A stretch of 47,500 nt of DNA from Bacillus cereus ATCC 14579 (lineage in GTDB: Bacteria > Bacillota > Bacilli > Bacillales > Bacillaceae_G), in NCBI RefSeq assembly GCF_000007825.1, contig NC_004722.1, forward strand, positions 32,501-80,000, given 5' to 3'. Every line of letters begins with the position of its first letter. Positions within the stretch are counted from its first letter, which is position 1. The translations under genes and the position numbers were made by a program. A model generated the notes under the pieces. The model made no database searches. It saw only the letters and a program-made list of their open reading frames with translations, and was not told the DNA's origin. This document shows positions 8,818 to 17,265 of this stretch, in pieces.

Positions 8818-8880
8818 ATATATGAGTTTTTGATATACTGTTTATAAATACATATGAGGTTATTCGGGAGGTCCAAAACA

Positions 8881-10863
8881 ATGACAGAGGAAAATAAGTC
8901 CTTTTATATTACTACCCCAATTTATTATCCAAGTGGAAAATTACACATTGGACATGCTTATACGACAGTAGCAGGAGATGCGATGGCACGATATAAGCGT
9001 ATGCAAGGTTATAATGTGCATTATTTAACAGGAACTGATGAACATGGACAGAAGATCCAAAAGAAAGCAGAAGAGTTAAATATTACGCCACAGGCATATG
9101 TTGATAACATTGTTGCAGGAATTAAAGAGCTTTGGGAGAAGATGAATATTTCTTATGATGATTTTATTCGTACAACTGAAGATCGTCATAAAGATGTTGT
9201 CGAAAAAATCTTTAAACAATTAGTAGATCAAGGTGACATTTATCTTGATGAATATGAAGGTTGGTATTCTGTACAAGATGAGACGTTCTATACAGAGCAC
9301 CAATTAGTAGATCCAATTATGGAAGGCGACAAAGTAGTTGGAGGAAAAAGCCCAGATAGTGGTCATGATGTAGAACTTGTTCGTGAAGAATCTTATTTCT
9401 TTAGAATGGGTAAATATGTCGACAGACTATTAAAGTTCTATGAAGATAATCCACATTTCATTCAGCCGGAGTCTCGTAAAAATGAAATGATTAATAATTT
9501 TATTAAACCGGGATTAGAAGATTTAGCAGTTTCTCGTACTTCATTTGACTGGGGAGTTCGTGTTCCTGGTAACCCAAAACACGTTATTTACGTATGGGTT
9601 GACGCATTATCTAACTATATTACGGCGTTAGGTTATGGAACAGCAAATGAAGAGAAATATAAAAAATTCTGGCCTGCAGATGTGCATTTAGTTGGGAAAG
9701 AAATTGTTCGTTTCCATACAATTTATTGGCCGATAATTTTAATGGCATTAGATTTACCTCTTCCGAAGAAAGTCTTTGCTCATGGCTGGATTTTAATGAA
9801 AGATGGAAAGATGAGTAAGTCAAAAGGAAACGTAGTAGATCCAGTTACATTAATCGATCGTTACGGATTAGATGCATTACGTTATTACCTACTTCGTGAA
9901 GTTCCATTTGGATCTGATGGCGTATTTACACCAGAAGGATTTGTGGAGCGTATTAATTTCGACTTAGCAAATGACTTAGGTAATTTATTAAATCGTACAG
10001 TAGCTATGATTGATAAGTACTTTAGCGGAGAAATCCCTGCATTTAAAGCAAATGTGACGGAATTTGATGAAACGTTAGTAGCGTTTGCACAAGATACTTT
10101 GAAAAAAGTAGAAGAAGCAATGGAGAATATGGAGTTCTCTGTAGCGTTAGGATCTATTTGGCAACTAGTTAGTCGTACGAATAAATATATTGATGAAACA
10201 CAACCATGGGTATTAGCAAAAGATGAGAATGATCGTGAAAAGTTAGCCTCTGTAATGGCTCATTTAGCAGAAGTACTTCGTCAAACAGGTATTATGCTTA
10301 TGCCATTCTTAACAGTAGCACCAAGCAAGATGTTTGCTCAGCTTGGCCTTACTGATGAAGCTCATAAATCTTGGGAAAGTCTATCTACAATTGGCTGCAT
10401 TCCAGCTGGAACAAAAGTAGAAAAAGGAAACCCAATTTTCCCTCGTTTAGAAATGGAAGTGGAAGTAGAGTACATTAAAGAACAAATGAAAAGCTCTGCT
10501 CCTAAAGTAGAAGAGAAAAAAGAAGAAGAACCGAAGGCAGAAGAAATTACAATTGATGATTTCTTTAAAGTAGAATTACGCGTAGCTGAAGTACTATCTG
10601 CTGAACCTGTGAAAAAAGCAGACAAGCTGTTAAAAATTCAACTAGACTTAGGTACAGAAAAGCGTCAAGTTGTTTCTGGAATTGCAAAATTCTATTCGCC
10701 GGAAGACTTAAAAGGTAAAAAGGTTATTTGTGTAACAAACTTAAAACCTGTAAAATTACGCGGTGAATTATCGCAAGGTATGATTTTAGCGGGTGAAGAG
10801 AATGGCGTATTGTCATTAGCATCAATTGACCAAAATCTACCAAATGGTACAAAAATCAAGTAA
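8881..10863 (+). CDS. metG: Methionyl-tRNA synthetase
   Basis: This enzyme charges tRNA-Met (initiator and elongator) with methionine. The 660-aa class I synthetase has HIGH at residues 22-25 and KMSKS at 310-314. The C-terminal OB-fold tRNA-binding domain (Trbp111-like, FFKVELRVAEVL) spans about 557-660 after a charged linker. The zinc-knuckle region lacks the CxxC pairs of zinc-type MetRS, so this is the zinc-free form. The start is ATG 8881, with GGGAGGT at 8866-8872; the in-frame ATG at 8854 has no ribosome-binding site. It follows an unusual leader and precedes a terminator, so it is probably monocistronic. Confidence 0.96.
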   Translation: MTEENKSFYITTPIYYPSGKLHIGHAYTTVAGDAMARYKRMQGYNVHYLTGTDEHGQKIQKKAEELNITPQAYVDNIVAGIKELWEKMNISYDDFIRTTEDRHKDVVEKIFKQLVDQGDIYLDEYEGWYSVQDETFYTEHQLVDPIMEGDKVVGGKSPDSGHDVELVREESYFFRMGKYVDRLLKFYEDNPHFIQPESRKNEMINNFIKPGLEDLAVSRTSFDWGVRVPGNPKHVIYVWVDALSNYITALGYGTANEEKYKKFWPADVHLVGKEIVRFHTIYWPIILMALDLPLPKKVFAHGWILMKDGKMSKSKGNVVDPVTLIDRYGLDALRYYLLREVPFGSDGVFTPEGFVERINFDLANDLGNLLNRTVAMIDKYFSGEIPAFKANVTEFDETLVAFAQDTLKKVEEAMENMEFSVALGSIWQLVSRTNKYIDETQPWVLAKDENDREKLASVMAHLAEVLRQTGIMLMPFLTVAPSKMFAQLGLTDEAHKSWESLSTIGCIPAGTKVEKGNPIFPRLEMEVEVEYIKEQMKSSAPKVEEKKEEEPKAEEITIDDFFKVELRVAEVLSAEPVKKADKLLKIQLDLGTEKRQVVSGIAKFYSPEDLKGKKVICVTNLKPVKLRGELSQGMILAGEENGVLSLASIDQNLPNGTKIK

Positions 10864-10874
10864 TTAAGACAAGA

Positions 10875-10920
10875 AAAGAGATGTTTCACGTGTAACATGT
10901 GTGAAGCGTCTTTTTTCTTT
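10875..10920 (+). terminator. Terminator after metG
   Basis: The hairpin AGATGTTTCAC / GTGAAGCGTCT, with two G-T pairs, is followed by a run of T and starts shortly after the metG stop codon. Confidence 0.82.
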
Positions 10921-11029
10921 TTATACTCTCTATTTTTGCATTAAGATTGTAGTATTGTTATCGTTAAGTTATTAAAGAACTTATTTTTGTAGAATAAACT
11001 TGATTTCAATATAAAAGGAGTTATGTATT

Positions 11030-11797
11030 ATGTTGTTTGATACACATTCACATTTGAATGCAGAGCAATTCGAAGGAGATTTGCAAGAGGTTATTGCCCG
11101 AATGAAAGAAGCGGGAGTTACTTATACAGTTGTTGTTGGTTTTGATGAAGTAACGATAAAAAAGGCGATGGAATTAGCTGAAGCCTATGATTTTATTTAC
11201 GCTGCGGTTGGGTGGCACCCAGTTGATGCGATCGACATGACAGAAGAACATTTAGCTTGGTTAGAAGAACTTGCTTCTCATCCTAAAGTCGTTGCACTTG
11301 GAGAAATGGGCTTAGATTATCACTGGGATAAGTCTCCAAAAGAAATACAGAAAGAAGTATTCCGTAAACAAATTGCATTAGCGAAAAAAGTAAAATTGCC
11401 GATTATTATACATAACCGCGATGCGACTCAAGATATTGTTGATATTCTAGAAGAAGAGAATGCAGCTGAAGTAGGAGGCATTATGCATTGCTTTAGCGGC
11501 AGTGTAGAGGTAGCAGAGCGATGTGTTGATATGAACTTTTTAATTTCGTTAGGTGGACCAGTTACATTTAAAAACGCTAAGAAGCCGAAAGAGGTTGCTA
11601 CGGAGATTCCATTAGAGAAATTGTTAATAGAGACGGATTGTCCGTATTTAACACCGCATCCATTTCGAGGGAAACGAAATGAACCGAGTTATGTAAAACT
11701 CGTAGCAGAAGAAATTGCGAATTTAAAAGGGATTTCTTATGAGGAAGTAGCAGAAATGACAACTAAAAATGCAAAAGTTTTATTTGGTGTTGAATAA
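11030..11797 (+). CDS. yabD: TatD family metal-dependent hydrolase (YabD)
   Basis: This 255-aa TIM-barrel hydrolase of the TatD DNase family has the metal-binding DTHSHLN (residues 4-10), GEMGLDYHW (about 92-100), IHNRDA, MHCFSG and ETDCPYLTPHPFRG motifs. Family members act as 3'-5' exonucleases on DNA or RNA, or in quality control. The exact substrate in Bacillus is not fixed. The ATG at 11030 follows AAAAGGAG with 9-nt spacing. In B. subtilis yabE separates this gene from rnmV; here the gap holds no gene. Confidence 0.9.
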   Translation: MLFDTHSHLNAEQFEGDLQEVIARMKEAGVTYTVVVGFDEVTIKKAMELAEAYDFIYAAVGWHPVDAIDMTEEHLAWLEELASHPKVVALGEMGLDYHWDKSPKEIQKEVFRKQIALAKKVKLPIIIHNRDATQDIVDILEEENAAEVGGIMHCFSGSVEVAERCVDMNFLISLGGPVTFKNAKKPKEVATEIPLEKLLIETDCPYLTPHPFRGKRNEPSYVKLVAEEIANLKGISYEEVAEMTTKNAKVLFGVE

Positions 11798-11830
11798 AAA
11801 AGAATGGGGAAACCTGTTCTTTTTTATTTT
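11796..11830 (+). terminator. Probable terminator after the tatD-family gene
   Basis: AAAAAAGAATGGG pairs with CCTGTTCTTTTTT across a GAAA loop with two G-T pairs. The right arm is T-rich and runs on into more T. It overlaps the stop codon. Confidence 0.65.
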
Positions 11831-12011
11831 GAGAAAAACTAGTAGAAGTGATGAAGAAAATAAATGTGAATGATGAAGTGTTACAATAAGGACAGAGAAC
11901 AAAGATTTTTCTATTCTATTTTTTAAAATATAAGAATGGGGAAAATAATAATGGAAAAGTCGTCATTTTTTTGTTTTACTAAGTAGAGACGAAATGAGTG
12001 TGGAGGCAAGC

Positions 12012-12569
12012 ATGAAAATAAAAGAGATTATCGTTGTAGAAGGTAAAGATGATACAGTTGCGATTAAGCGTGCTGTTGATGCGGATACAATTGAAACGAA
12101 CGGTTCAGCAATCGGTGATCATGTTATTGAGCAAGTTAAATTAGCGCAGCAAAAAAGGGGCGTTATTATTTTCACAGATCCGGATTATCCTGGAGAGCGT
12201 ATTCGAAAAATTATTTCTGACAAGGTTCCTGGCTGTAAGCATGCCTTTTTACCGAAGGAAGAAGCGCTTGCTAAAAGGAAAAAGGGTGTTGGGATCGAAC
12301 ACGCTTCTAATGAGTCGATTCGCCGCGCTCTAGAGAATATACATGAAGAAATGGAAGCTTACACGGGTGAAATTAGTTGGAGTGATTTAGTCGATGCAGG
12401 CTTAGTGGGCGGAGAAATGGCAAAGAGCCGCAGAGAAAGAATGGGTAAGCTATTAAAGATTGGTTATACAAATGCAAAACAGTTACATAAACGATTACAG
12501 ATGTTTCAAGTTTCAAAGGAATCATTTGCAGAAGCTTATAAGCAAGTAATACAGGAGGAAAAAAAATGA
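12012..12569 (+). CDS. rnmV: Ribonuclease M5
   Basis: RNase M5 makes the final double cut in 5S rRNA precursors. The 185-aa protein begins with a Toprim domain: the catalytic glutamate is in VVEGKDDT (about 8-15), and the acidic FTDPDYPGE (about 56-64) binds metal. The C-terminal region recognises RNA. The start is ATG 12012 behind GTGGAGG; an in-frame upstream ATG at 11994 would add six residues without a ribosome-binding site. Its stop overlaps the ksgA start (ATGA), indicating coupled translation of two rRNA-maturation enzymes. Its substrate is made from the rrn operon at the left of the window and others like it. Confidence 0.95.
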   Translation: MKIKEIIVVEGKDDTVAIKRAVDADTIETNGSAIGDHVIEQVKLAQQKRGVIIFTDPDYPGERIRKIISDKVPGCKHAFLPKEEALAKRKKGVGIEHASNESIRRALENIHEEMEAYTGEISWSDLVDAGLVGGEMAKSRRERMGKLLKIGYTNAKQLHKRLQMFQVSKESFAEAYKQVIQEEKK

Positions 12570-13444
12570 AGGATATCGCAACGCCAAATCGTACAAAAGA
12601 CATTGTTGAAAAGTATGGATTTTCATTCAAAAAAAGTTTAGGACAAAACTTTTTAATTGATACAAATGTATTAAATCGTATTGTCGATCATGCAGAAATT
12701 GGTTCAGAAAGTGGTGCAATTGAAATTGGACCAGGTATTGGTGCATTAACAGAGCAATTAGCAAAGCGTGCTAAAAAAGTAGTGGCTTTTGAAATTGATC
12801 AAAGACTATTACCAATTTTAGATGAGACGTTAGCGCCATATGGTAACGTTACAGTTATTAATAAAGACGTACTAAAAGCAGATGTACATGAAGTATTTAA
12901 TGAGCAATTTGAAGAAGGGCAAGATGTAATGGTAGTAGCTAACTTACCATACTATATTACAACGCCAATTTTATTTAAATTGCTTGAAGAAAAGTTACCA
13001 GTTCGTGGATTTGTTGTTATGATGCAAAAAGAAGTTGGAGATCGTTTAGCTGCTAAACCTGGAACGAAAGAGTATGGTTCTTTATCGATTGCTATTCAGT
13101 ATTATACAGAAGTTGAAACAGTTATGACTGTACCGCGTACAGTGTTTGTACCACAGCCAAATGTTGATTCTGCAATTATTCGCCTTCTAAAGCGTCCGAA
13201 ACCGGTTGTAGAGGTGACAGATGAAACATTCTTCTTTGAAGTAGTACGAGCAAGTTTCGCACAGCGCCGTAAAACTTTGATGAATAATTTATCAAATAAT
13301 TTAAATGGTTTCCCGAAAGATAAGGAATTATTGGATCGAATTTTAACAGAAGTAGGAATTGATCCAAAGCGAAGAGGCGAAACGCTATCTATTGAAGAGT
13401 TTGCAACATTAAGTAATGCATTAGTTCTTCATAAATTATCATAA
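12566..13444 (+). CDS. rsmA: 16S rRNA (adenine1518-N6/adenine1519-N6)-dimethyltransferase
   Basis: RsmA (KsgA) dimethylates two adjacent adenines near the 3' end of 16S rRNA during 30S assembly. The 292-aa Rossmann-fold methyltransferase shows LGQNFLID (about 25-32), the SAM motif EIGPGIGALT (about 53-62), and the catalytic NLPYYIT (about 126-132). The C-terminal helical domain has FAQRRKTL. The ATG at 12566 overlaps the rnmV stop and has a strong AGGAGG. A terminator follows directly. Confidence 0.97.
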   Translation: MKDIATPNRTKDIVEKYGFSFKKSLGQNFLIDTNVLNRIVDHAEIGSESGAIEIGPGIGALTEQLAKRAKKVVAFEIDQRLLPILDETLAPYGNVTVINKDVLKADVHEVFNEQFEEGQDVMVVANLPYYITTPILFKLLEEKLPVRGFVVMMQKEVGDRLAAKPGTKEYGSLSIAIQYYTEVETVMTVPRTVFVPQPNVDSAIIRLLKRPKPVVEVTDETFFFEVVRASFAQRRKTLMNNLSNNLNGFPKDKELLDRILTEVGIDPKRRGETLSIEEFATLSNALVLHKLS

Positions 13445-13451
13445 GAATATG

Positions 13452-13484
13452 AAAGGGACAGTTCAAGTTGAACTGTCCCTTTTG
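13452..13484 (+). terminator. Terminator after ksgA/rsmA
   Basis: A 15-bp perfect inverted repeat (AAAGGGACAGTTCAA with TTGAACTGTCCCTTT) has a minimal loop and ends in T residues. Confidence 0.92.
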
Positions 13485-13485
13485 T

Positions 13486-13514
13486 CACCTTTCTCTCTTT
13501 AAATTCATACTTTA
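13486..13514 (+). promoter_or_regulatory. Candidate sigma-K promoter of yabG
   Basis: CACC (13486-13489), 16 bp, then CATACTTTA (13506-13514) matches the mother-cell sigma-K pattern (mACm, N16, CATAnnnTA). It sits between the ksgA terminator and the yabG ribosome-binding site. yabG is known to be sigma-K-dependent in B. subtilis. Confidence 0.65.
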
Positions 13515-13554
13515 AAAACAGGTAAGATGGCCTAATGAGTTTGGAGGTAGGAGA

Positions 13555-14418
13555 ATGGTTTTACATGTTGGAGAATTAGTGGAACGATATTCTCATAAGA
13601 GGGATATTCTTTTTCGTATTATAGAAATAAAAGGCGAGATAGCTATATTGTTTGGAGAGGAAATTAGACTGGTGGCGGATGCGCCACTTGAAGATTTAAT
13701 TAGTATAGATCAAAGAGAACATAAAAAAAGGGTGAAGCGTGAGAAAGAAACAATGGAGCGCACGTATCGTTTGTTTCAACAAGATTATGTACTGATGAAA
13801 CAAAGGCATGAACATACTTCAACTGGTGGATACACAAGTGAGGTGAATTATTTTCAAATGCCGGGACGTGTATTGCATATAGATGGAGACCCTTTATATT
13901 TGCGCAAGTGCTTAGATTTATATAATAAAATTGGCGTTCCTGTTCAAGGTATTCATTGTAAAGAAACGGAGATGCATGAAAAAGTAGTAGACTTAATAGA
14001 TCACTTTCGCCCAGACATTCTCGTTATTACAGGGCATGATGCATATACAAAATCAAAAGGAGTGAAGGGAGATTTAGCGGCATATAGGCATTCAAGACAT
14101 TTTGTACAGGCTGTTCGTGAAGTGCGAAAAAAATATCCATCATTGGATCAACTTGTTATTTTTGCTGGGGCATGTCAATCACATTTTGAGGCACTAATTC
14201 GTGCAGGGGCCAATTTCGCTAGTTCACCATCTAGAATTAATATTCATGCACTAGATCCTGTATATGTAGTTGGTAAAATTAGTTTTACTTCATTTATGGA
14301 GAGAGTCAATGTATGGGATGTCGTACGTAATACAATTACTGGTGAAAAGGGACTAGGTGGAATTGAAACGAGAGGGATTTTACGAACGGGATTACCTTTT
14401 CAACATTACGAAGAGTAA
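13555..14418 (+). CDS. yabG: Sporulation-specific protease YabG
   Basis: YabG is a mother-cell cysteine protease that trims spore coat and spore-surface proteins late in sporulation. The 287-aa sequence aligns in length with the family (about 290 aa). It starts with a small beta-rich region, and the catalytic part contains DILVITGHDAYTKSKG (about 158-173) and IFAGACQSHFEALI (about 200-213), with conserved histidine and cysteine. The ATG at 13555 lies behind GGAGGTAGGAG. It is a single-gene unit between two terminators, with a sigma-K-like promoter upstream. Confidence 0.92.
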   Translation: MVLHVGELVERYSHKRDILFRIIEIKGEIAILFGEEIRLVADAPLEDLISIDQREHKKRVKREKETMERTYRLFQQDYVLMKQRHEHTSTGGYTSEVNYFQMPGRVLHIDGDPLYLRKCLDLYNKIGVPVQGIHCKETEMHEKVVDLIDHFRPDILVITGHDAYTKSKGVKGDLAAYRHSRHFVQAVREVRKKYPSLDQLVIFAGACQSHFEALIRAGANFASSPSRINIHALDPVYVVGKISFTSFMERVNVWDVVRNTITGEKGLGGIETRGILRTGLPFQHYEE

Positions 14419-14447
14419 GCAGGATACATATGTATCTTGCTTTTTTG
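14417..14447 (+). terminator. Terminator after yabG
   Basis: AAGCAGGATACAT pairs with ATGTATCTTGCTT (one G-T pair) and is followed by T residues. The hairpin starts at the yabG stop codon. Confidence 0.85.
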
Positions 14448-14644
14448 TATGGAAGGATTTAAATGAATTTGGATAAAAAGAGGTAAGAACGTGCAGACTA
14501 CGTAATGATACTTTTACAATATAGTATTTCTTCTATCTATTCAAACGCAGGATGATATTAGCTGTGAATCGCGGTTAATAATTAGGATAGATATATCGTG
14601 CTTTAAGTGTTCAATCTAAATTACAGCGAGGTGTAGCGAAGTAT

Positions 14645-14905
14645 ATGTCAAAACGTTTAGATGAAATTAAAAGCGAATTAGATCACCATCTTGGACAGCG
14701 ACTTATGTTAAAAGCAAATAGTGGAAGAAGAAAAACTGTGGAGCAATCAGGTGTACTAGCAGAAACATACCGTTCCGTTTTTGTTGTACAATTAGATCAA
14801 CAAGAAGATGCGTTGCAACGTGTATCTTATAGTTATGCAGATGTTTTAACAGAGACAGTAGAGTTAACATTTTATGGAGACCCTCATAATGAGGTCATTT
14901 TATAA
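14645..14905 (+). CDS. veg: Veg protein, biofilm-related small protein
   Basis: This is an 86-aa member of the Veg family, highly conserved in Firmicutes (GRRKTVEQSGVLAETYRSVF and RVSYSYADVLTETVELTF are the diagnostic stretches, about 27-46 and 61-78). In B. subtilis Veg promotes biofilm formation by countering the repressor SinR and is strongly transcribed; its biochemical activity is not settled. The ATG has a GAGGTG site. About 200 bp upstream has no other gene, and I could not assign its promoter with confidence. sspF follows after about 90 bp. Confidence 0.92.
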   Translation: MSKRLDEIKSELDHHLGQRLMLKANSGRRKTVEQSGVLAETYRSVFVVQLDQQEDALQRVSYSYADVLTETVELTFYGDPHNEVIL

Positions 14906-14932
14906 TCCGTATATCATTACATATATTCCCAT

Positions 14933-14962
14933 AAATGAAAAGCTATATTATTTTGCATACTA
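14933..14962 (+). promoter_or_regulatory. Candidate sigma-G promoter of sspF
   Basis: AAATG (14933-14937), 18 bp, then CATACTA (14956-14962). The -10 fits the sigma-G pattern CATWHTA exactly, and the -35 fits four of five positions of GHATR. Its placement just before a forespore SASP gene supports the call. Confidence 0.65.
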
Positions 14963-14996
14963 ACTATACCGTAGCAAAATAAGGAGGGACTCTGCA

Positions 14997-15176
14997 TTGA
15001 GTAGACGAAGAGGTGTCATGTCAAACCAATTTAAAGAAGAGCTAGCAAAAGAGCTTGGCTTTTATGATGTTGTTCAGAAAGAAGGATGGGGCGGAATTCG
15101 TGCGAAAGATGCTGGTAACATGGTGAAACGTGCTATAGAAATTGCAGAACAGCAATTAATGAAACGAAACCAGTAG
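14997..15176 (+). CDS. sspF: Small acid-soluble spore protein SspF (alpha/beta-type)
   Basis: SspF coats and protects DNA in the dormant spore as one of the alpha/beta-type SASPs. The 59-aa protein reads [20 protein letters not shown] at its N-terminus. It carries the SASP signature in [13 protein letters not shown] and the second conserved block [14 protein letters not shown] (about 32-45). It begins with TTG 14997 behind a strong AAGGAGGGAC; an in-frame ATG at 15018 is less likely. A sigma-G-like promoter precedes it and a terminator follows, giving a single-gene forespore unit, as in B. subtilis (sspF after veg). Confidence 0.92.
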
Positions 15177-15202
15177 TTGTAAGATACTTTCTATGCTACG
15201 GT

Positions 15203-15229
15203 AGCCGAGGAGACATTCCTCGGCTTTTT
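15203..15229 (+). terminator. Terminator after sspF
   Basis: AGCCGAGGA pairs with TCCTCGGCT across a 5-nt loop, followed by TTTT. Confidence 0.92.
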
Positions 15230-15372
15230 GTACTCTAAAAGGTGCCATCATTTTACATAAGTAGTTTCATTCTGAATGCTTTTCGTTATAATTAGGGAAG
15301 TGTCATCGTCTTACTATAAATTTATGGTAAAATAAACGATAAAAGATTGAGTACATAGAGTGGGTGAATAGA

Positions 15373-16242
15373 TTGAAGCTACTAGTGAAAGCACCAGCAA
15401 AGATTAATCTGTCGTTAGATGTACTGGGAAAAAGACAAGACGGATATCATGAAGTGAAAATGATTATGACAACCATTGATTTAGCAGATCGTCTAGAACT
15501 AACGGAATTAGCAGAAGACCGTATTGAAATTTTATCCCATAATCGGTATGTCCCAGACGACCAACGAAATTTAGCTTATCAGGCAGCGAAATTATTAAAA
15601 GAGAAGTTTAATGTAAAAAAAGGTGTATCTATTACTATTGAAAAAACGATTCCAGTAGCAGCTGGATTAGCAGGTGGAAGTAGTGATGCAGCAGCCACAT
15701 TACGTGGTCTTAATAAATTATGGAATTTAGGGCTTACAATTGATGAGTTAGCAGAGCTTGGCGCAGAAATTGGATCAGATGTATCGTTCTGTGTATACGG
15801 AGGCACAGCAATTGCCACTGGAAGAGGAGAGAAAATTGAGCATATAAAGACTCCGCCTTCTTGTTGGGTTATTTTAGCGAAACCACATATAGGTGTATCT
15901 ACTGCTGATGTGTATGGAAATTTAAAGTTAAATCGAGTTACACATCCGAATGTAGATAAAATGGTTGATGTCATAAATTCTGGTGATTATAAAGGAATTT
16001 GTGATACTGTTGGTAACGTTTTAGAAGATGTAACATTTGGAATGCATCCTGAAGTTGCCCGTATTAAATCACAGATGAAGCGATTTGGAGCGGATGCTGT
16101 ATTAATGAGTGGAAGTGGTCCAACTGTATTTGGACTTGTACACCATGATTCACGAATGCATCGCATTTATAACGGATTAAAAGGATTTTGTGAACAAGTC
16201 TATGCGGTACGTTTATTAGGAGAGCGAGAAACGCTTGAATAA
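15373..16242 (+). CDS. ispE: 4-diphosphocytidyl-2-C-methyl-D-erythritol kinase
   Basis: IspE phosphorylates CDP-methylerythritol in the non-mevalonate (MEP) pathway to isoprenoid precursors. The 289-aa GHMP kinase has N-terminal KAPAKINLSLDV, the ATP-binding PVAAGLAGGSSDAA (about 94-107) and C-terminal LMSGSGPTVFGL. The start is TTG 15373, because the GAGTGGGTG element (about 15358-15366) then stands 6 nt away; the in-frame GTG at 15364 lies inside that element. purR follows 54 nt downstream with no clear terminator between, so cotranscription is possible. Confidence 0.95.
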   Translation: MKLLVKAPAKINLSLDVLGKRQDGYHEVKMIMTTIDLADRLELTELAEDRIEILSHNRYVPDDQRNLAYQAAKLLKEKFNVKKGVSITIEKTIPVAAGLAGGSSDAAATLRGLNKLWNLGLTIDELAELGAEIGSDVSFCVYGGTAIATGRGEKIEHIKTPPSCWVILAKPHIGVSTADVYGNLKLNRVTHPNVDKMVDVINSGDYKGICDTVGNVLEDVTFGMHPEVARIKSQMKRFGADAVLMSGSGPTVFGLVHHDSRMHRIYNGLKGFCEQVYAVRLLGERETLE

Positions 16243-16296
16243 AGACGTATAATACGTTATGATTTGTTTAGAATATTCGTGATTTGAGGTGAGAGT

Positions 16297-17145
16297 ATGA
16301 AAATTAGAAGAAGTACAAGATTAGTCGATATGACTTATTACTTGCTACAAAACCCTCGTCAGCTAGTATCTCTCACTTTTTTTGCTGAAAGGTATCAATC
16401 GGCTAAGTCTTCCATTAGTGAAGATTTAGTTATTATTAAGCAAACGTTTGAACAACAAGGGGTCGGCACATTGCAAACGATACCAGGAGCAGCAGGAGGA
16501 GTGAAATATATACCGTATATAAGTGAAGAAGAGGCAGATCTAATTATTGATGAGCTTTGTGGCTTATTTGAAAACCCAGATCGTATTTTGCCTGGCGGTT
16601 ACTTATACATGACAGATTTATTGAGTAATCCTCGCCATATTAATGGCGCAGGTCGTTTGTTTGCTTCTGTTTTTGCTAAGCAACCAATTGATGCAGTTAT
16701 GACGGTGGCAACGAAGGGGATTCCACTTGCTTATGCAGTGGCAAATTACTTAGATGTACCAGTTGTAATTGCAAGGAAAGATAATAAGGTAACAGAAGGT
16801 CCGACTGTTAGTATTAACTATGTGTCGGGTTCTTCTAAACGAATTCAAACAATGACGTTAGCAAAACGCAGTCTTCCAGAAGGGTCGAATGTTTTAATTA
16901 TTGATGACTTCATGAAAGCTGGCGGAACAATTCAAGGTATGATGAGTATGTTAGAAGAGTTCAAGGCTAATGTTGTTGGTATTGGTGTATTAGTAGAATC
17001 CACAGATATTGAAGAACGACTAATTAATAATTTTGTATCATTAATTCGTCTATCGGAAGTTGATGTGAAAGAAAAAACGATTCAAGTGGAAAAAGGGAAT
17101 TATTCTCTTGCGCCATTTGATGAAGGGATTGTAGAGGCGGAATAA
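16297..17145 (+). CDS. purR: Purine operon repressor PurR
   Basis: PurR represses purine synthesis and salvage genes and is released from DNA by PRPP. The 282-aa protein has an N-terminal winged helix (about 1-74) fused to a phosphoribosyltransferase-like domain. That domain keeps the PRPP loop in VLIIDDFMKAGGTI (about 199-212) but acts as a sensor. The ATG follows GAGGTGAGAG. prs, which makes PRPP, and hpt, which uses it, are in the same window. Only a poor match to a PurBox (a TTCG core) is visible upstream. Confidence 0.95.
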   Translation: MKIRRSTRLVDMTYYLLQNPRQLVSLTFFAERYQSAKSSISEDLVIIKQTFEQQGVGTLQTIPGAAGGVKYIPYISEEEADLIIDELCGLFENPDRILPGGYLYMTDLLSNPRHINGAGRLFASVFAKQPIDAVMTVATKGIPLAYAVANYLDVPVVIARKDNKVTEGPTVSINYVSGSSKRIQTMTLAKRSLPEGSNVLIIDDFMKAGGTIQGMMSMLEEFKANVVGIGVLVESTDIEERLINNFVSLIRLSEVDVKEKTIQVEKGNYSLAPFDEGIVEAE

Positions 17146-17175
17146 AAGATAGAGCAGATAGCTCTATCTTTTTTT
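17144..17175 (+). terminator. Terminator after purR
   Basis: AAAGATAGAGC pairs with GCTCTATCTTT across AGATA, followed by seven T residues. It overlaps the stop codon region. Confidence 0.92.
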
Positions 17176-17265
17176 ATTTTATTTATAGATTATAAAATAG
17201 ATGGACAAACTGCCTTTCGTACACTATTTTTAAAGAGTAAAATAAATAATAAAAGGGTGAAAAGT

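Noticed and set aside
8682..8880. T-box or SAM riboswitch before metG
   Set aside because: The T-box consensus near the ribosome-binding site and the SAM-I core sequences are not present, and no terminator-like hairpin with a T run follows.
16243..16296. PurBox upstream of purR
   Set aside because: Only one TTCG-centred piece with poor flanks is seen and no paired second box, so I do not call an operator.
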